64,000 nucleotides of DNA. Origin: Aestuariibacter salexigens DSM 15300 (GTDB taxonomy: Bacteria; Pseudomonadota; Gammaproteobacteria; Enterobacterales; Alteromonadaceae). This document shows positions 38,758-48,523 of this stretch, piece by piece. Under the pieces are notes generated by a model. The model made no database searches, was not told the DNA's origin, and saw only the letters and a program-made list of their open reading frames with translations. The stretch lies in the NCBI RefSeq assembly GCF_000429145.1, contig NZ_AUBH01000011.1, positions 1-64,000 on the forward strand. Direction: 5' to 3'. Position 1 is the first letter of the stretch. Each line of letters starts with the position of its first letter. The translations under genes and the position numbers were made by a program.

Positions 38758-41067
38758 ATGACAAAAAATACCAGTACCGCAAACAAAACCAGCCGCTGGC
38801 GCAGCATAATGCGGTTTGCCTATAAACTATTTATCGTTGGCCTGGTGGTGCTGGGTGCCTATATGTTTTACCTGGATGCCACTATCAGACAACAGTTCTC
38901 GGGCAATAAATGGCAGGTCCCAGCGCAAATCTATGCTCGACCACTATCACTGTCTAATGGTCAGGAGATCACCCACAAAGAGGTGCTGGATGAACTGGAT
39001 TTACTGGGCTATCGCAAAGTGGCGAAGCCAGACTCCAGTGGCGAGTACAGTTATCTGGGCAATACCATCGAATTTGTGCGACGCAGCTTTCAATTCCCCG
39101 AAGGCGAGCAGCCACAGCGGCACATCCGATTAACCTGGAAAGGCGCACGTATTCATCAAATAAGCGATCTGACCAGAAAACGGGATGTCAGCAGTGTGCA
39201 ACTGGAGCCATGGTTAGTCACCCGCCTGTTAAGCAGTAATGCCGAAGACCGCATGCTGGTGAACCTGGATGACGTCCCGGAAACGCTGGTCCAGGCCCTG
39301 ATCACTACCGAAGATCGCAAGTTTTTTGAGCACCATGGCGTTAATCCGCTTGCCATTGCCAGGGCATTGGTTGCGAATATCAGTGCCGGGCGCACGGTGC
39401 AGGGTGGCAGCACTCTGACGCAGCAGTTGGTTAAAAATCTTTACTTAAGTCGTGAACGCTCCATCATTCGTAAAATCCGCGAAGCATTAATGGCGTTGAT
39501 TATTGATGCCCGTTACAGCAAGGAAGAGATCTTGCAAGCGTACCTCAATGAGGTATTTCTGGGCCAAAATGGTGCGGTGGGCGTGCATGGCTTCGGTTTG
39601 GCCAGCCATTTTTACTTCGACCGGCCATTAAATGAACTGGATGACGCGGAAATGGCGACCCTGGTTGGCATGATAAAAGGCCCCTCGTTTTATAATCCGC
39701 GTCGCTATCCAGAGCGCACGCTGGAAAGAAGGAATCTTGTACTTCGTTTGTTATTTGAGGACAACTACCTGTCTGCCGACGCGTATCAACGCGCCATCCA
39801 ACAGCCTCTGCGAATAGCCAGCGGCGCCAGCCTGGCCAGCGGCAAACATCCGGCATTTATGGACAAAGTGAAACGCGAGCTATCACTGGTTCTGGCCGAT
39901 CCGGATATTCGCCAGTCCGGTGTCAAAGTATTCACCACGCTGGATATCAATGCCCAGCGTCGTGCCGAGCGGGCAGTAAGAGATCGCGTTGCGCGCTTGG
40001 CAACTGACAGAAACATTGACGAGCTTGAGGCAGCACTGCTGGTCAGTGATATCAAAAGCGGCGAAATACGAGCGATTGTTGGCAGCGTGAATACTGATTA
40101 TGCCGGATTCAACCGGGCTCTGGACGCCTCTCGCTCAATTGGCTCATTGGTTAAGCCAGCGGTATATTTATCGGCCCTTGAACAGGCTGCGACATACACC
40201 TTAGCCAGTCCGCTGAAAGATGAGCCGATTCGTATGAAGAGCAGCCACGGTAATATGTGGGAGCCTCAGAACGCTGATAAAACGTTTCGCGGGCAAGTAC
40301 CGCTGGTGACGGCGTTAACTAAATCACTTAACGTGCCGACGGTATCGTTGGGTATGGAATTGGGGCTTGATACCGTTGTCGATACGCTGCATCGACTCGG
40401 TGTCGAGCAAAATATTGATGCCTATCCGGCGTTGACGCTTGGTGCACTGAATTTGTCCCTATTACAGGTCAATCAGCTGTATCAGACCATTGCCAACAAT
40501 GGCTTTTATCAGCCTCTGCACGCCGTGCTAGCCGTCATGTCGCCGGAAAATGATTTGCTCTGGCAATACCGCCGGCAAGGCGAGCAGCGTATTGATGAAA
40601 AGGCCACCTACCTGCTCAATTACGCGTTACATAAGGTCACCCTCGAAGGCACCGCCAGTCAGCTTAAACAGCGCTTCGGGAACATCAATATGGCGGGCAA
40701 GACAGGCACTACCGATGATTATCGGGACAGCTGGTTTGCTGGCTTTGACCGCAATATTCTGATCACGTCCTGGCTCGGTAAAGATGACAACTCCCCCACA
40801 GGACTGACAGGTACCAGCGGCGCCATGCAGGTGTTTATGGCCTATCAGTCATTGCAAGAGCCAAAATCGCTGTCGCGACGTTTTCCGGACGGACTGGGTA
40901 TTGCCCATTTCGATATCGATACGGGCAGACCCGTCACCGCCGGATGCCAAAACAGCATGAGTGTGCCTGCTATCCTTGATGCTCTGCCGGTCAACATCTA
41001 CAACTGTGACGGCAGCATTAAACCGCCGAAAGAAAAATCATTCTGGGAAAAATTGTTCGGCGGTTAA
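38758..41067 (+). CDS. mrcB: Penicillin-binding protein 1B (bifunctional peptidoglycan synthase)
   Basis: 769 residues from the ATG at 38758 (an in-frame GTG at 38725 is an alternative). Short cytoplasmic tail, one membrane helix (LFIVGLVVLGAYMFYLDA), UB2H domain (about 50-140) that in E. coli receives LpoB, GT51 domain with EDRKFFEHHGVNP and GGSTLTQQLVKNL, and transpeptidase domain with the acyl-Ser in GSLVKP and KTGTT. It polymerises and crosslinks peptidoglycan. Overlaps the stop of the convergent gene by 4 bp. Confidence 0.94.
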   Translation: MTKNTSTANKTSRWRSIMRFAYKLFIVGLVVLGAYMFYLDATIRQQFSGNKWQVPAQIYARPLSLSNGQEITHKEVLDELDLLGYRKVAKPDSSGEYSYLGNTIEFVRRSFQFPEGEQPQRHIRLTWKGARIHQISDLTRKRDVSSVQLEPWLVTRLLSSNAEDRMLVNLDDVPETLVQALITTEDRKFFEHHGVNPLAIARALVANISAGRTVQGGSTLTQQLVKNLYLSRERSIIRKIREALMALIIDARYSKEEILQAYLNEVFLGQNGAVGVHGFGLASHFYFDRPLNELDDAEMATLVGMIKGPSFYNPRRYPERTLERRNLVLRLLFEDNYLSADAYQRAIQQPLRIASGASLASGKHPAFMDKVKRELSLVLADPDIRQSGVKVFTTLDINAQRRAERAVRDRVARLATDRNIDELEAALLVSDIKSGEIRAIVGSVNTDYAGFNRALDASRSIGSLVKPAVYLSALEQAATYTLASPLKDEPIRMKSSHGNMWEPQNADKTFRGQVPLVTALTKSLNVPTVSLGMELGLDTVVDTLHRLGVEQNIDAYPALTLGALNLSLLQVNQLYQTIANNGFYQPLHAVLAVMSPENDLLWQYRRQGEQRIDEKATYLLNYALHKVTLEGTASQLKQRFGNINMAGKTGTTDDYRDSWFAGFDRNILITSWLGKDDNSPTGLTGTSGAMQVFMAYQSLQEPKSLSRRFPDGLGIAHFDIDTGRPVTAGCQNSMSVPAILDALPVNIYNCDGSIKPPKEKSFWEKLFGG

Positions 41068-41753
41068 TCGTACGGTTTCGATGCCAGTGGGTCGTTGGGC
41101 AGCTTGTTGACCCTGGCGTCGATAAACCTGTCAATGTCGGCATATTCCCTGCAGCGCACGGTGCCTCCGACAAGCCCGGAAAACATAGCCAGTGCCTGCT
41201 TGCCCGCATTTCCGCAGTCTACCTCTTTGATGTCAGGGCCTATCAGGTGCTGTTCCTCGGCGCTCCTTACCGATGATTCCGGAAGACGTAACGTATTTTT
41301 ACGTTGTTTGTATTGCTGGGATTCTCGGTTGGACAGCGCGTTGAGTGCCTGCTTGTTCTGCCGACTGAAATAGTTGGCAGACGCCTGAGAAGGGTCGATT
41401 ACGGGCGCTACAGGTTGAGCCTGTCGCTCTGCAGACTGCAATGCGATCTCTTGATTAACAGCCGGAGGCGGCGTTAACTCCTCGATAATGTCACTCTTCT
41501 GCTCCACTATTGGTGTGGAGCTGTCGGGTGTAGGCACTGGCTGCGCGGGTGCTTGATACAAGTACGAGCGGATTGTTTGCAACTGACCATCCGGCTTGTG
41601 TGTTTTTCGCTCACCGTCGTGTAACCACAACACCACTCCTAGTAATACATGCGCAGTAATTGAAAACGCAAGCGCCGGACCAGACAGGTTGCGCCGATGA
41701 CGCCTGGGCTCTGCACGTTGATGTAGGGCAGGAATGGTCATTGTCATTAGCAT
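41064..41753 (-). CDS. Unrecognised membrane-anchored protein, TonB-like layout
   Basis: 229 residues, family not recognised. Basic N-terminus, one membrane helix (LAFSITAHVLLGVVLWLH, about 28-46), a Pro/Gln-rich stretch (about 65-120), then a charged C-terminal domain with two Cys (VDCGNAGKQAL, GGTVRCREYADID) that could form a periplasmic disulfide. The helix beginning FSITAHVLLGV resembles TonB/TolA-type anchors, but there is no clear TonB C-terminal domain. Lies between mrcB and the glnK promoter region. Function unknown. Confidence 0.6.
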   Translation of the reverse strand: MLMTMTIPALHQRAEPRRHRRNLSGPALAFSITAHVLLGVVLWLHDGERKTHKPDGQLQTIRSYLYQAPAQPVPTPDSSTPIVEQKSDIIEELTPPPAVNQEIALQSAERQAQPVAPVIDPSQASANYFSRQNKQALNALSNRESQQYKQRKNTLRLPESSVRSAEEQHLIGPDIKEVDCGNAGKQALAMFSGLVGGTVRCREYADIDRFIDARVNKLPNDPLASKPYD

Positions 41754-41788
41754 GCAACATAGAGTCAGCAGGCGGCCATTAAGTTCAA

Positions 41789-41805
41789 ATCACCAAAACG
41801 GTGCA
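41789..41805. promoter_or_regulatory. NtrC-like binding site 1
   Basis: ATCACCAAAACGGTGCA resembles the NtrC dyad TGCACYA-N3-TRGTGCA, with a perfect right half GGTGCA. Centre about 29 bp from site 2, close to three helical turns. About 100 bp upstream of the sigma-54 element. Confidence 0.65.
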
Positions 41806-41817
41806 ATGATTGACTCA

Positions 41818-41834
41818 TGCATTAAAATAGTGCA
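41818..41834. promoter_or_regulatory. NtrC-like binding site 2
   Basis: TGCATTAAAATAGTGCA is a near-perfect dyad of the NtrC type (TGCAYYA-N3-TRGTGCA). Lies about 65 bp upstream of the -24 element, a normal enhancer distance. Confidence 0.75.
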
Positions 41835-41880
41835 AGTAATCGTCATCTGAAACGCTATGAAATTCTTAAGTTATTGATAA

Positions 41881-42303
<423 letters not shown>

Positions 42304-42347
42304 GCGCCGCACTCTAACCCTCACATTCAGTTTCGGAGACGATAACA

Positions 42348-43595
42348 ATGGAAACAACATTTGAACTAGGGTATGCACTCGATACCTTTTACTTCCTGAT
42401 TTGCGGTGCGTTGGTTATGTGGATGGCAGCTGGTTTTGCCATGCTCGAGGCCGGTTTGGTGCGTGCCAAAAACACCACAGAAATTCTGACCAAAAACGTT
42501 GCGCTATACGCAGTGGCCTGCACCATGTACATGATCTGCGGCTACGGCATCATGTACGGTGGCGGCGACTTCTCGCTGTTCTTGTCGGGCATCACTGGCG
42601 ACGGCGCGACTGGGATCACTGAAGAGCCAGCGACCTATGCGCCTTCAGCGGACTTCTTCTTCCAGGTGGTATTCGTTGCAACGGCAATGTCTATCGTATC
42701 TGGTGCAGTTGCAGAGCGTATGAAGCTTTGGGCATTCCTGACGTTTGCTGTTGTCATGACAGGCTTCATCTATCCAATGGAAGGCGCCTGGACATGGGGC
42801 GGCGAAGCCGTATTTGGCATGTACACGCTGGGCGACTTAGGCTTCTCAGACTTTGCAGGTTCAGGCATTGTACACATGGCTGGTGCAGCCGCAGCGCTCG
42901 CTGGCGTGCTGGTTCTTGGTGCGCGTAAAGGCAAATATACTGCAGACGGTAAAGTGAATGCGATACCTGGTGCAAACCTGCCATTGGCAACTTTAGGAAC
43001 CTTCATCCTGTGGATGGGATGGTTCGGTTTCAACGGTGGTTCAGTACTTGCCACGGCGACGGTGGAAAGCGCAAACTCTGTAGCGGTCGTATTTATGAAC
43101 ACCAACGCTGCCGCAGCGGGTGGTCTGATTGCCGCTCTTTTACTGGCTCGCATCATGTTCGGTAAAGCCGACCTGACTATGGCGTTGAACGGTGCACTGG
43201 CCGGTCTCGTTGCTATCACTGCAGAGCCTTCTACACCAACGCCATTAATGGCGACTATTTTCGGCGCGATTGGCGGAGTGTTGGTCGTGTTCAGCATCGT
43301 AGGTCTGGATAAGATGAAGATTGATGATCCGGTAGGTGCGATTTCTGTGCACGGTGTGGTAGGTCTGCTTGGCCTACTGTTGGTGCCTGTGACGAACAGC
43401 GGCTCATCATTATCAGGCCAGATTATTGGTGCATTGACTATCTTCGTATGGGTATTTGTTACTAGTCTGGTGGTATGGCTGGCAATCAAAGCCATCATGG
43501 GCGTACGTGTCAGCGAAGAAGAAGAATACGACGGTGTGGATATGTCCGAGTGTGGTCTGGAAGCTTACCCAGATTTCACTGGTGGCCGTCAATAA
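42348..43595 (+). CDS. amtB: Ammonium transporter
   Basis: 415 residues with about eleven membrane helices. Trimeric inner-membrane ammonium channel. Twin pore histidines are at 176 (GIVHMAGA) and 335 (SVHGVVGLLG); signature DFAGSGIVHMAGAAAAL present. No obvious cleavable signal; the N-terminus METTFELGYALDTFYFL is periplasmic in short-N-terminus Amt proteins. Cotranscribed with glnK; terminator at 43661. Confidence 0.95.
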   Translation: METTFELGYALDTFYFLICGALVMWMAAGFAMLEAGLVRAKNTTEILTKNVALYAVACTMYMICGYGIMYGGGDFSLFLSGITGDGATGITEEPATYAPSADFFFQVVFVATAMSIVSGAVAERMKLWAFLTFAVVMTGFIYPMEGAWTWGGEAVFGMYTLGDLGFSDFAGSGIVHMAGAAAALAGVLVLGARKGKYTADGKVNAIPGANLPLATLGTFILWMGWFGFNGGSVLATATVESANSVAVVFMNTNAAAAGGLIAALLLARIMFGKADLTMALNGALAGLVAITAEPSTPTPLMATIFGAIGGVLVVFSIVGLDKMKIDDPVGAISVHGVVGLLGLLLVPVTNSGSSLSGQIIGALTIFVWVFVTSLVVWLAIKAIMGVRVSEEEEYDGVDMSECGLEAYPDFTGGRQ

Positions 43596-43660
43596 ATCCT
43601 CTGACCAGGGATATTAGCCGTAAACCAATAATAATAACGCGCTAAAAAACCTAAACATTG

Positions 43661-43691
43661 GCCCCACTGCTGACCACAGTGGGGCTTTTTT
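43661..43691 (+). terminator. Terminator of glnK-amtB
   Basis: Perfect 9-bp stem GCCCCACTG/CAGTGGGGC with a 7-base loop followed by TTTTTT, 65 bp after amtB. Confidence 0.93.
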
Positions 43692-43840
43692 CTATGTCAG
43701 ACAATGAAATCGGTGTCAGATATCTTTACACATTGTGCAGTGGGTTTTTCTAACTAACTGTTAAATATGGTTATTTTTTATTGGCAAGAAGTTTGCATCA
43801 CCGGATGCGATGTAATTAATACAAGAATTGAGTGTGTAGT

Positions 43841-44479
43841 ATGAAATTGTTGTCTGTATTAATGTTACTTTTAAGTAGCTTTATCGCCAATGCAAGTCTG
43901 ATATCAATCGATATTGAAAACGCTTCGTTTGAACAAGCAAATCCATTCAACTACGTCCATCCCAACAGGAATGGCACGGGTGTAGACGCGCAATACAATC
44001 GGTCAGTCATTGGATGGACAGGGTTCGGGTGGGGTACCATGGATAGCGTAGACTTTATGTATACGGCTGTCGATGGGAATAATAACGTATGGTCCAATGG
44101 CGGTTATATCGAACAAATTCTGACATCTGCATTGAATGCGGGCACCTACACTTTCTCTCTGTGGTTTGGAGAGCGAGACGATACGCAAGGGTTGCCAACC
44201 AGCTCTGCCCAGTTATTCGCAGGAAATGTGTTGATCGGTGAAATCATTGCTACAGCAAATGATGTTAATGACGGCTGGGCGTTCTTCTCTGCATCTTTTG
44301 ATGTATCCGAAGACAATGCGGCGCTCGGTGAGTCGCTTAGAATTCGCATCAACAGCGGTGGCACTCAGGTTTTGGTTGATGATGTGCGTCTTAGTCTGAC
44401 CCAAGTTCCTGAGCCTTCTGCGCTATTTTTGCTATCTCTGGGCCTTCTTGGCCTCGGCGCCAGACGCGTGCATAAGTAA
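43841..44479 (+). CDS. PEP-CTERM sorting domain-containing secreted protein
   Basis: 212 residues from the ATG at 43841 (a GTG three codons upstream is in frame). Signal peptide MKLLSVLMLLLSSFIANA, a beta-rich domain typical of DUF642-like or carbohydrate-binding-like jelly rolls (ENASFEQANPF, YIEQILTSALNAGTYTFSLWFG, RIRINSGGTQVLVDDVRL), and a C-terminal PEP-CTERM signal: VPEP, a hydrophobic helix, then RRVHK. PEP-CTERM proteins are processed by exosortase (EpsH/XrtA-type) and placed on the cell surface or in exopolysaccharide. No exosortase gene is in the window. Own terminator follows. Confidence 0.88.
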   Translation: MKLLSVLMLLLSSFIANASLISIDIENASFEQANPFNYVHPNRNGTGVDAQYNRSVIGWTGFGWGTMDSVDFMYTAVDGNNNVWSNGGYIEQILTSALNAGTYTFSLWFGERDDTQGLPTSSAQLFAGNVLIGEIIATANDVNDGWAFFSASFDVSEDNAALGESLRIRINSGGTQVLVDDVRLSLTQVPEPSALFLLSLGLLGLGARRVHK

Positions 44480-44500
44480 ATTTAAAAATAACTCGGATAT

Positions 44501-44526
44501 AAGGCACCTTTATAGGGTGCCTTTTT
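44501..44526 (+). terminator. Terminator of the PEP-CTERM gene
   Basis: Stem AAGGCACC/GGTGCCTT with a short loop followed by T residues, 22 bp after the stop. Confidence 0.9.
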
Positions 44527-44606
44527 CATATGGGCTTTCAACTTGGCTAAATGGGGTTTACCCAGTATCCTCGTAGGTTGTGCTGAGCTGTACAGACAGG
44601 TCTACC

Positions 44607-46301
44607 ATGAAAAAAATCACCTCTGCCCTATTTTTAATTATCGCCACTTTGGTCAGTGGGCCGGCTACTGCCTATGATCGGATCACCGGTCAGCATTTCG
44701 CTAGTCGCTCCGAAATAATCGCTGAAAATGGCATGGTCGCGACCAGCCAGCCTCTCGCTACCCAAGTGGGACTTGAGGTGCTGCGTAAAGGTGGCAATGC
44801 CATTGACGCTGCCATTGCCGCCAATGCCATGTTGGGACTGGTTGAACCCACCGGCTGCGGCATCGGTGGCGACTTGTTCGCTATCGTATGGGATGCTGAA
44901 ACCAAACAGCTGTACGGATTAAATGCCTCTGGACGTTCACCCGCTACTCTTAACAGAGAAGTGTTTGCCGAGAAGGGACTCGATAAAATCCCGCCGTTTG
45001 GCCCTCTACCGGTATCGGTACCGGGTGCCGTAGATGGCTGGTTTATGCTGCACGACCGCTTTGGTAGCGTGCCAATGAGCGAAATCCTGACCCCTGCTAT
45101 CGAATATGCCAAGAATGGTTTTCCTGTATCAGAGCTTATTGCTTACTATTTCGAGATGAATCGTAAGCGCATTGGCCAGTATCCGGGCTTTGCTGAAACC
45201 TTTCTGCTGAATGGCAGGACCCCAAGAAAAGGTGAAATCTTTAAAAATCCGAACCTCGCTGCGACCTATGAAAAAATTGCGACAGGGGGGCGTGATGCTT
45301 TTTATAAGGGTGACATTGCCCGAGTGATTGGAGCCTTTATGCAGGAGCAAGGCGGGTATCTGAGCTATGAAGACCTGGCAGCCCACACTTCAAACTGGGT
45401 CGAGCCTGTATCTACCAATTATCGCGGCTACGATGTCTGGGAACTGCCGCCTAATGGTCAGGGTATCGCCGCGCTGCAAATCCTGAATATTTTAGAGCAA
45501 TACGATATCCAGGGCATGGGACTGGATTCCGCTGACTATATCCATACTTTTGTCGAAGCCAAGAAACTGGCATTTGAAGACAGAGCCAAGTATTACGCCG
45601 ATCCTGCCTTCAACGACATACCAGTTGACTGGCTAATCTCCAAAGAATACGCGCAGCAAAGACGCAAGTTGATTGACCCTGAACAGGCGGCCAAGCGTTA
45701 TGACGCCGGTTTAATTGATGGAGATACCATTTATCTCACGGTTGCTGACAAAGCCGGTAACATGGTCAGCCTTATCCAGAGTAACTATCGTGGTATGGGC
45801 TCAGGCATGATCCCCACCGATCTTGGATTTGTGCTGCAAAACCGTGGTGAAATGTTTCAGCTGGAAGAAGGCCATTTCAATACGCTGGAGCCGGGCAAAC
45901 GTCCGTTCCATACCATTATTCCTGCATTTGTGACCCGTAATAACAAACCCTGGTTGAGTTTTGGCGTGATGGGCGGCGCTACGCAGCCGCAAATGCATGC
46001 GCAGATCGTCGTCAACCTGATTGATTTTGGTATGAATTTGCAAGAGGCCGGTGATGCGCCTCGCATTCTGCACAGTGGCTCCAGCGAGCCAACCGGCGAG
46101 ACGATGACAGATGGTGGGTACGTGAGTCTGGAAAACGGCTTCTCTGCGCAAACGCGCCGTAAGCTGCTGCATATGGGGCATGTACTCAGAGAAGTCTCCG
46201 GTCACTATGGCGGTTATCAGGCCATCATGCGCGATCCGATAAGCGGTGTGTATTTCGGCGCCTCTGAAAGTCGTAAAGACGGTCAGGCTGCGGGGTTCTG
46301 A
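44607..46301 (+). CDS. ggt: Gamma-glutamyltransferase-family protein
   Basis: 564 residues from the ATG at 44607. Signal peptide MKKITSALFLIIATLVSGPATA. An Ntn-hydrolase precursor expected to cut itself before the catalytic Thr in GDTIYLTVADKAGNMVSLIQ. Family signatures GGNAIDAAIAANAMLGLVEP and GGDLFAIV are present. Classical GGT has TTH at the cleavage point, whereas this has TIY, as in a broad GGT-like subgroup, so the substrate may be glutathione-type gamma-glutamyl compounds or an acylase substrate. The DyP peroxidase gene starts 6 bp after its stop. Confidence 0.88.
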   Translation: MKKITSALFLIIATLVSGPATAYDRITGQHFASRSEIIAENGMVATSQPLATQVGLEVLRKGGNAIDAAIAANAMLGLVEPTGCGIGGDLFAIVWDAETKQLYGLNASGRSPATLNREVFAEKGLDKIPPFGPLPVSVPGAVDGWFMLHDRFGSVPMSEILTPAIEYAKNGFPVSELIAYYFEMNRKRIGQYPGFAETFLLNGRTPRKGEIFKNPNLAATYEKIATGGRDAFYKGDIARVIGAFMQEQGGYLSYEDLAAHTSNWVEPVSTNYRGYDVWELPPNGQGIAALQILNILEQYDIQGMGLDSADYIHTFVEAKKLAFEDRAKYYADPAFNDIPVDWLISKEYAQQRRKLIDPEQAAKRYDAGLIDGDTIYLTVADKAGNMVSLIQSNYRGMGSGMIPTDLGFVLQNRGEMFQLEEGHFNTLEPGKRPFHTIIPAFVTRNNKPWLSFGVMGGATQPQMHAQIVVNLIDFGMNLQEAGDAPRILHSGSSEPTGETMTDGGYVSLENGFSAQTRRKLLHMGHVLREVSGHYGGYQAIMRDPISGVYFGASESRKDGQAAGF

Positions 46302-46307
46302 TCGCTT

Positions 46308-47231
46308 ATGGGGCAGGCGCAGAAAGGCGTATGTGCGGAGCCAAATTTACACGCGCAGTATCTGCTGTATAACGTCGTCGAAGATGATGCAGAAGTGATC
46401 CGAGCGAAGCTCGTGCGGCTGCTGGATATTTTTGACCACTTTGACAACGAGCATTATGAGGCCATGGTATCCGGCATGGTAGCAGTCGGTAGCCACTACT
46501 GGAGTGAGCTATACCCCGGTACACGGCCCGTAGAGTTGGCGCCTTTCCCCGATATGCAAAGCGAAGACCGCTGTGCCCCTGTCACGCCTGTGGATTTATT
46601 TATTCAGATCCGCGCCGACCGTCTGGATATCTGCCACGCTATTGGTGCCGAAGTGCATGAGCTATTGAAAATGCATGTTGAGCTGGTTGAGCAGGTTCGT
46701 GGCTTTCGTTATCTGGACGGACGTGACCTGACCGGATTTGTAAATGGCACCGCCAATGCTCGGGGCATGCGCAAGCTAGAGGTGGCATTGGTAGGCGATG
46801 ATGATCCGGAATTCAGCGGCGGCAGCTATGTGCACGTGCAGCGTTATCGACATGATATGACGCGCTGGCAATATCTGGATCAAAAGCGTCAGGAGCACAT
46901 TATCGGGCGCACCAAACAGGAGAATCTGGCCCTACCGCACGGCGATCTGCCAGCATTTTCACATAGCCGCCGGACCCGAATGAAAGACCCTGAAGGCAAA
47001 CCGCTAGAGTTGCTCCGGCAAGGTATGCCCTATGGCGATATTACCGTGCAGGGACTATTTTTCGTGTCTTGCGCAAACAGTCCCAGCGTATTCAGGAAAA
47101 TGCTCGAAAGCATGATCTACGGTGATGAACACGGTGACTACGATAAGCTGCTGGATTTCACCAGTGCGGAGACGGGGGCGGCATTTTTCGCGCCCGCTAC
47201 TGATTTTATCAAGCAACGAGCGACGTCTTAA
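46308..47231 (+). CDS. DyP-type peroxidase (YfeX-like) with altered motif
   Basis: 307 residues, no signal peptide. Heme-dependent dye-decolourising-type peroxidase family. Visible are RYLDGRDLTGF, a probable proximal His in FSHSRRTRM, and the distal Arg in LLRQGMPYG. The family GXXDG motif reads GFVNG, with Asn 146 where the catalytic Asp normally stands (codon AAT at 46743-46745). The rest of the fold looks complete, so activity may be reduced or changed rather than lost. Probably co-transcribed with ggt (6-bp gap); converges on hemL. Confidence 0.88.
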   Translation: MGQAQKGVCAEPNLHAQYLLYNVVEDDAEVIRAKLVRLLDIFDHFDNEHYEAMVSGMVAVGSHYWSELYPGTRPVELAPFPDMQSEDRCAPVTPVDLFIQIRADRLDICHAIGAEVHELLKMHVELVEQVRGFRYLDGRDLTGFVNGTANARGMRKLEVALVGDDDPEFSGGSYVHVQRYRHDMTRWQYLDQKRQEHIIGRTKQENLALPHGDLPAFSHSRRTRMKDPEGKPLELLRQGMPYGDITVQGLFFVSCANSPSVFRKMLESMIYGDEHGDYDKLLDFTSAETGAAFFAPATDFIKQRATS

Positions 47232-47234
47232 GCG

Positions 47235-48521
47235 TTAGAGCTTGCTCAGCACCTTATCCGCGCTATCAATGGTGCGCTGAATAATGTCATCAGAGTGGAC
47301 GGCTGACACAAAGCCCGCTTCGTACGAGGCCGGTGCCAGGTACACACCTTCTTCAAGCATGCCGTGATAAAACTTATTAAAGTGTTCCTGATTACAGCTG
47401 ATCACCTGCTGGTAATTGGTCACACGTTCTACTTCGGTAAAGAACAGTCCAAACATACTGCCTGCGGTATTCACCGTCATTGGGATACCATGGGCTGTGG
47501 CGACTTCTCTGATGCCATGTGCAAGGCGTTCAGTACTGGCGGTTAACTGTTGGTACAGCCCTTCCTGTTGTACCAGTTTCATGGCAGCCAGTCCTGCGGC
47601 CATGGCAACAGGGTTGCCAGACAGAGTACCTGCCTGATAGATAGGACCAGTTGGCGCAATTTTTTCCATGATTTCCCGTTTGCCACCAAACGCACCGACT
47701 GGCATACCGCCGCCAATCACTTTACCCAGGCAGGTCATGTCAGGCGTAATCCCGTAAAATTCCTGGGCACCGCCACGGGCAACCCTGAAACCGGTCATCA
47801 CTTCATCAAAAATCAGCACTGCACCGTAGTGGTCGCAAATCTCCCGTAGCCCCTGTAGAAAGCCGTCAACAGGCAAAATACAGTTCATATTGCCGGTGAC
47901 AGGCTCGATGATTACGCAGGCAATGTCCTCACCATGTTGTTCAAATGCATCGATAACGCTTTGCAAATTGTTATATTCAACGGTCAGGGTATGTTGCGCG
48001 AAGTCAGCGGGGACGCCTGGTGAACTCGGCACACCAAAGGTCAGCGCGCCGGAGCCCGCTTTGACTAACAGCGCATCGGCATGGCCATGATAGCAGCCCT
48101 CAAACTTGAGGATTTTATCGCGGCCGGTATAGCCCCTGGCCAGGCGAATGGCGCTCATGGTGGCTTCCGTACCGGAGTTGACCATTCTGAGCATTTCCAT
48201 TGAGGGCACCAGCTTTGAGACTACCTCAGCCATCTGTATCTCTGCTTCAGTTGGGGCACCATAACTTAACCCACGGCCCGCGGCGTCTATCACGGCGTCA
48301 CGGATAGCCGGGTGATTATGACCCATGACCATCGGCCCCCAGGACAGCACGTAGTCTATGTAAGATTTACCATCGGCATCGTAAATGTACGGGCCATCGG
48401 CGCGGGATATGAAGCGTGGCGTACCGCCAACGGCTTTAAATGCACGTACTGGAGAATTTACGCCACCGGGAATAATGTGCTGGGCGCGTTCAAAAAGTTG
48501 CGAAGATTTACTATCAGACAT
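47235..48521 (-). CDS. hemL: Glutamate-1-semialdehyde 2,1-aminomutase
   Basis: 428 residues. PLP enzyme converting glutamate-1-semialdehyde to 5-aminolevulinate, the entry to heme and tetrapyrrole synthesis (C5 pathway). PLP lysine is Lys 267 in [17 protein letters not shown]; substrate-site text [17 protein letters not shown]. Starts 2 bp after the pyrB stop, so it is translationally coupled to pyrB. Confidence 0.96.
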   Translation of the reverse strand: MSDSKSSQLFERAQHIIPGGVNSPVRAFKAVGGTPRFISRADGPYIYDADGKSYIDYVLSWGPMVMGHNHPAIRDAVIDAAGRGLSYGAPTEAEIQMAEVVSKLVPSMEMLRMVNSGTEATMSAIRLARGYTGRDKILKFEGCYHGHADALLVKAGSGALTFGVPSSPGVPADFAQHTLTVEYNNLQSVIDAFEQHGEDIACVIIEPVTGNMNCILPVDGFLQGLREICDHYGAVLIFDEVMTGFRVARGGAQEFYGITPDMTCLGKVIGGGMPVGAFGGKREIMEKIAPTGPIYQAGTLSGNPVAMAAGLAAMKLVQQEGLYQQLTASTERLAHGIREVATAHGIPMTVNTAGSMFGLFFTEVERVTNYQQVISCNQEHFNKFYHGMLEEGVYLAPASYEAGFVSAVHSDDIIQRTIDSADKVLSKL

Positions 48522-48523
48522 GA

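Noticed and set aside
42770-43498. 242-codon open frame antisense to amtB
   Set aside because: It is a frame shadow of amtB with low-complexity composition, no ribosome site and no recognised motif.
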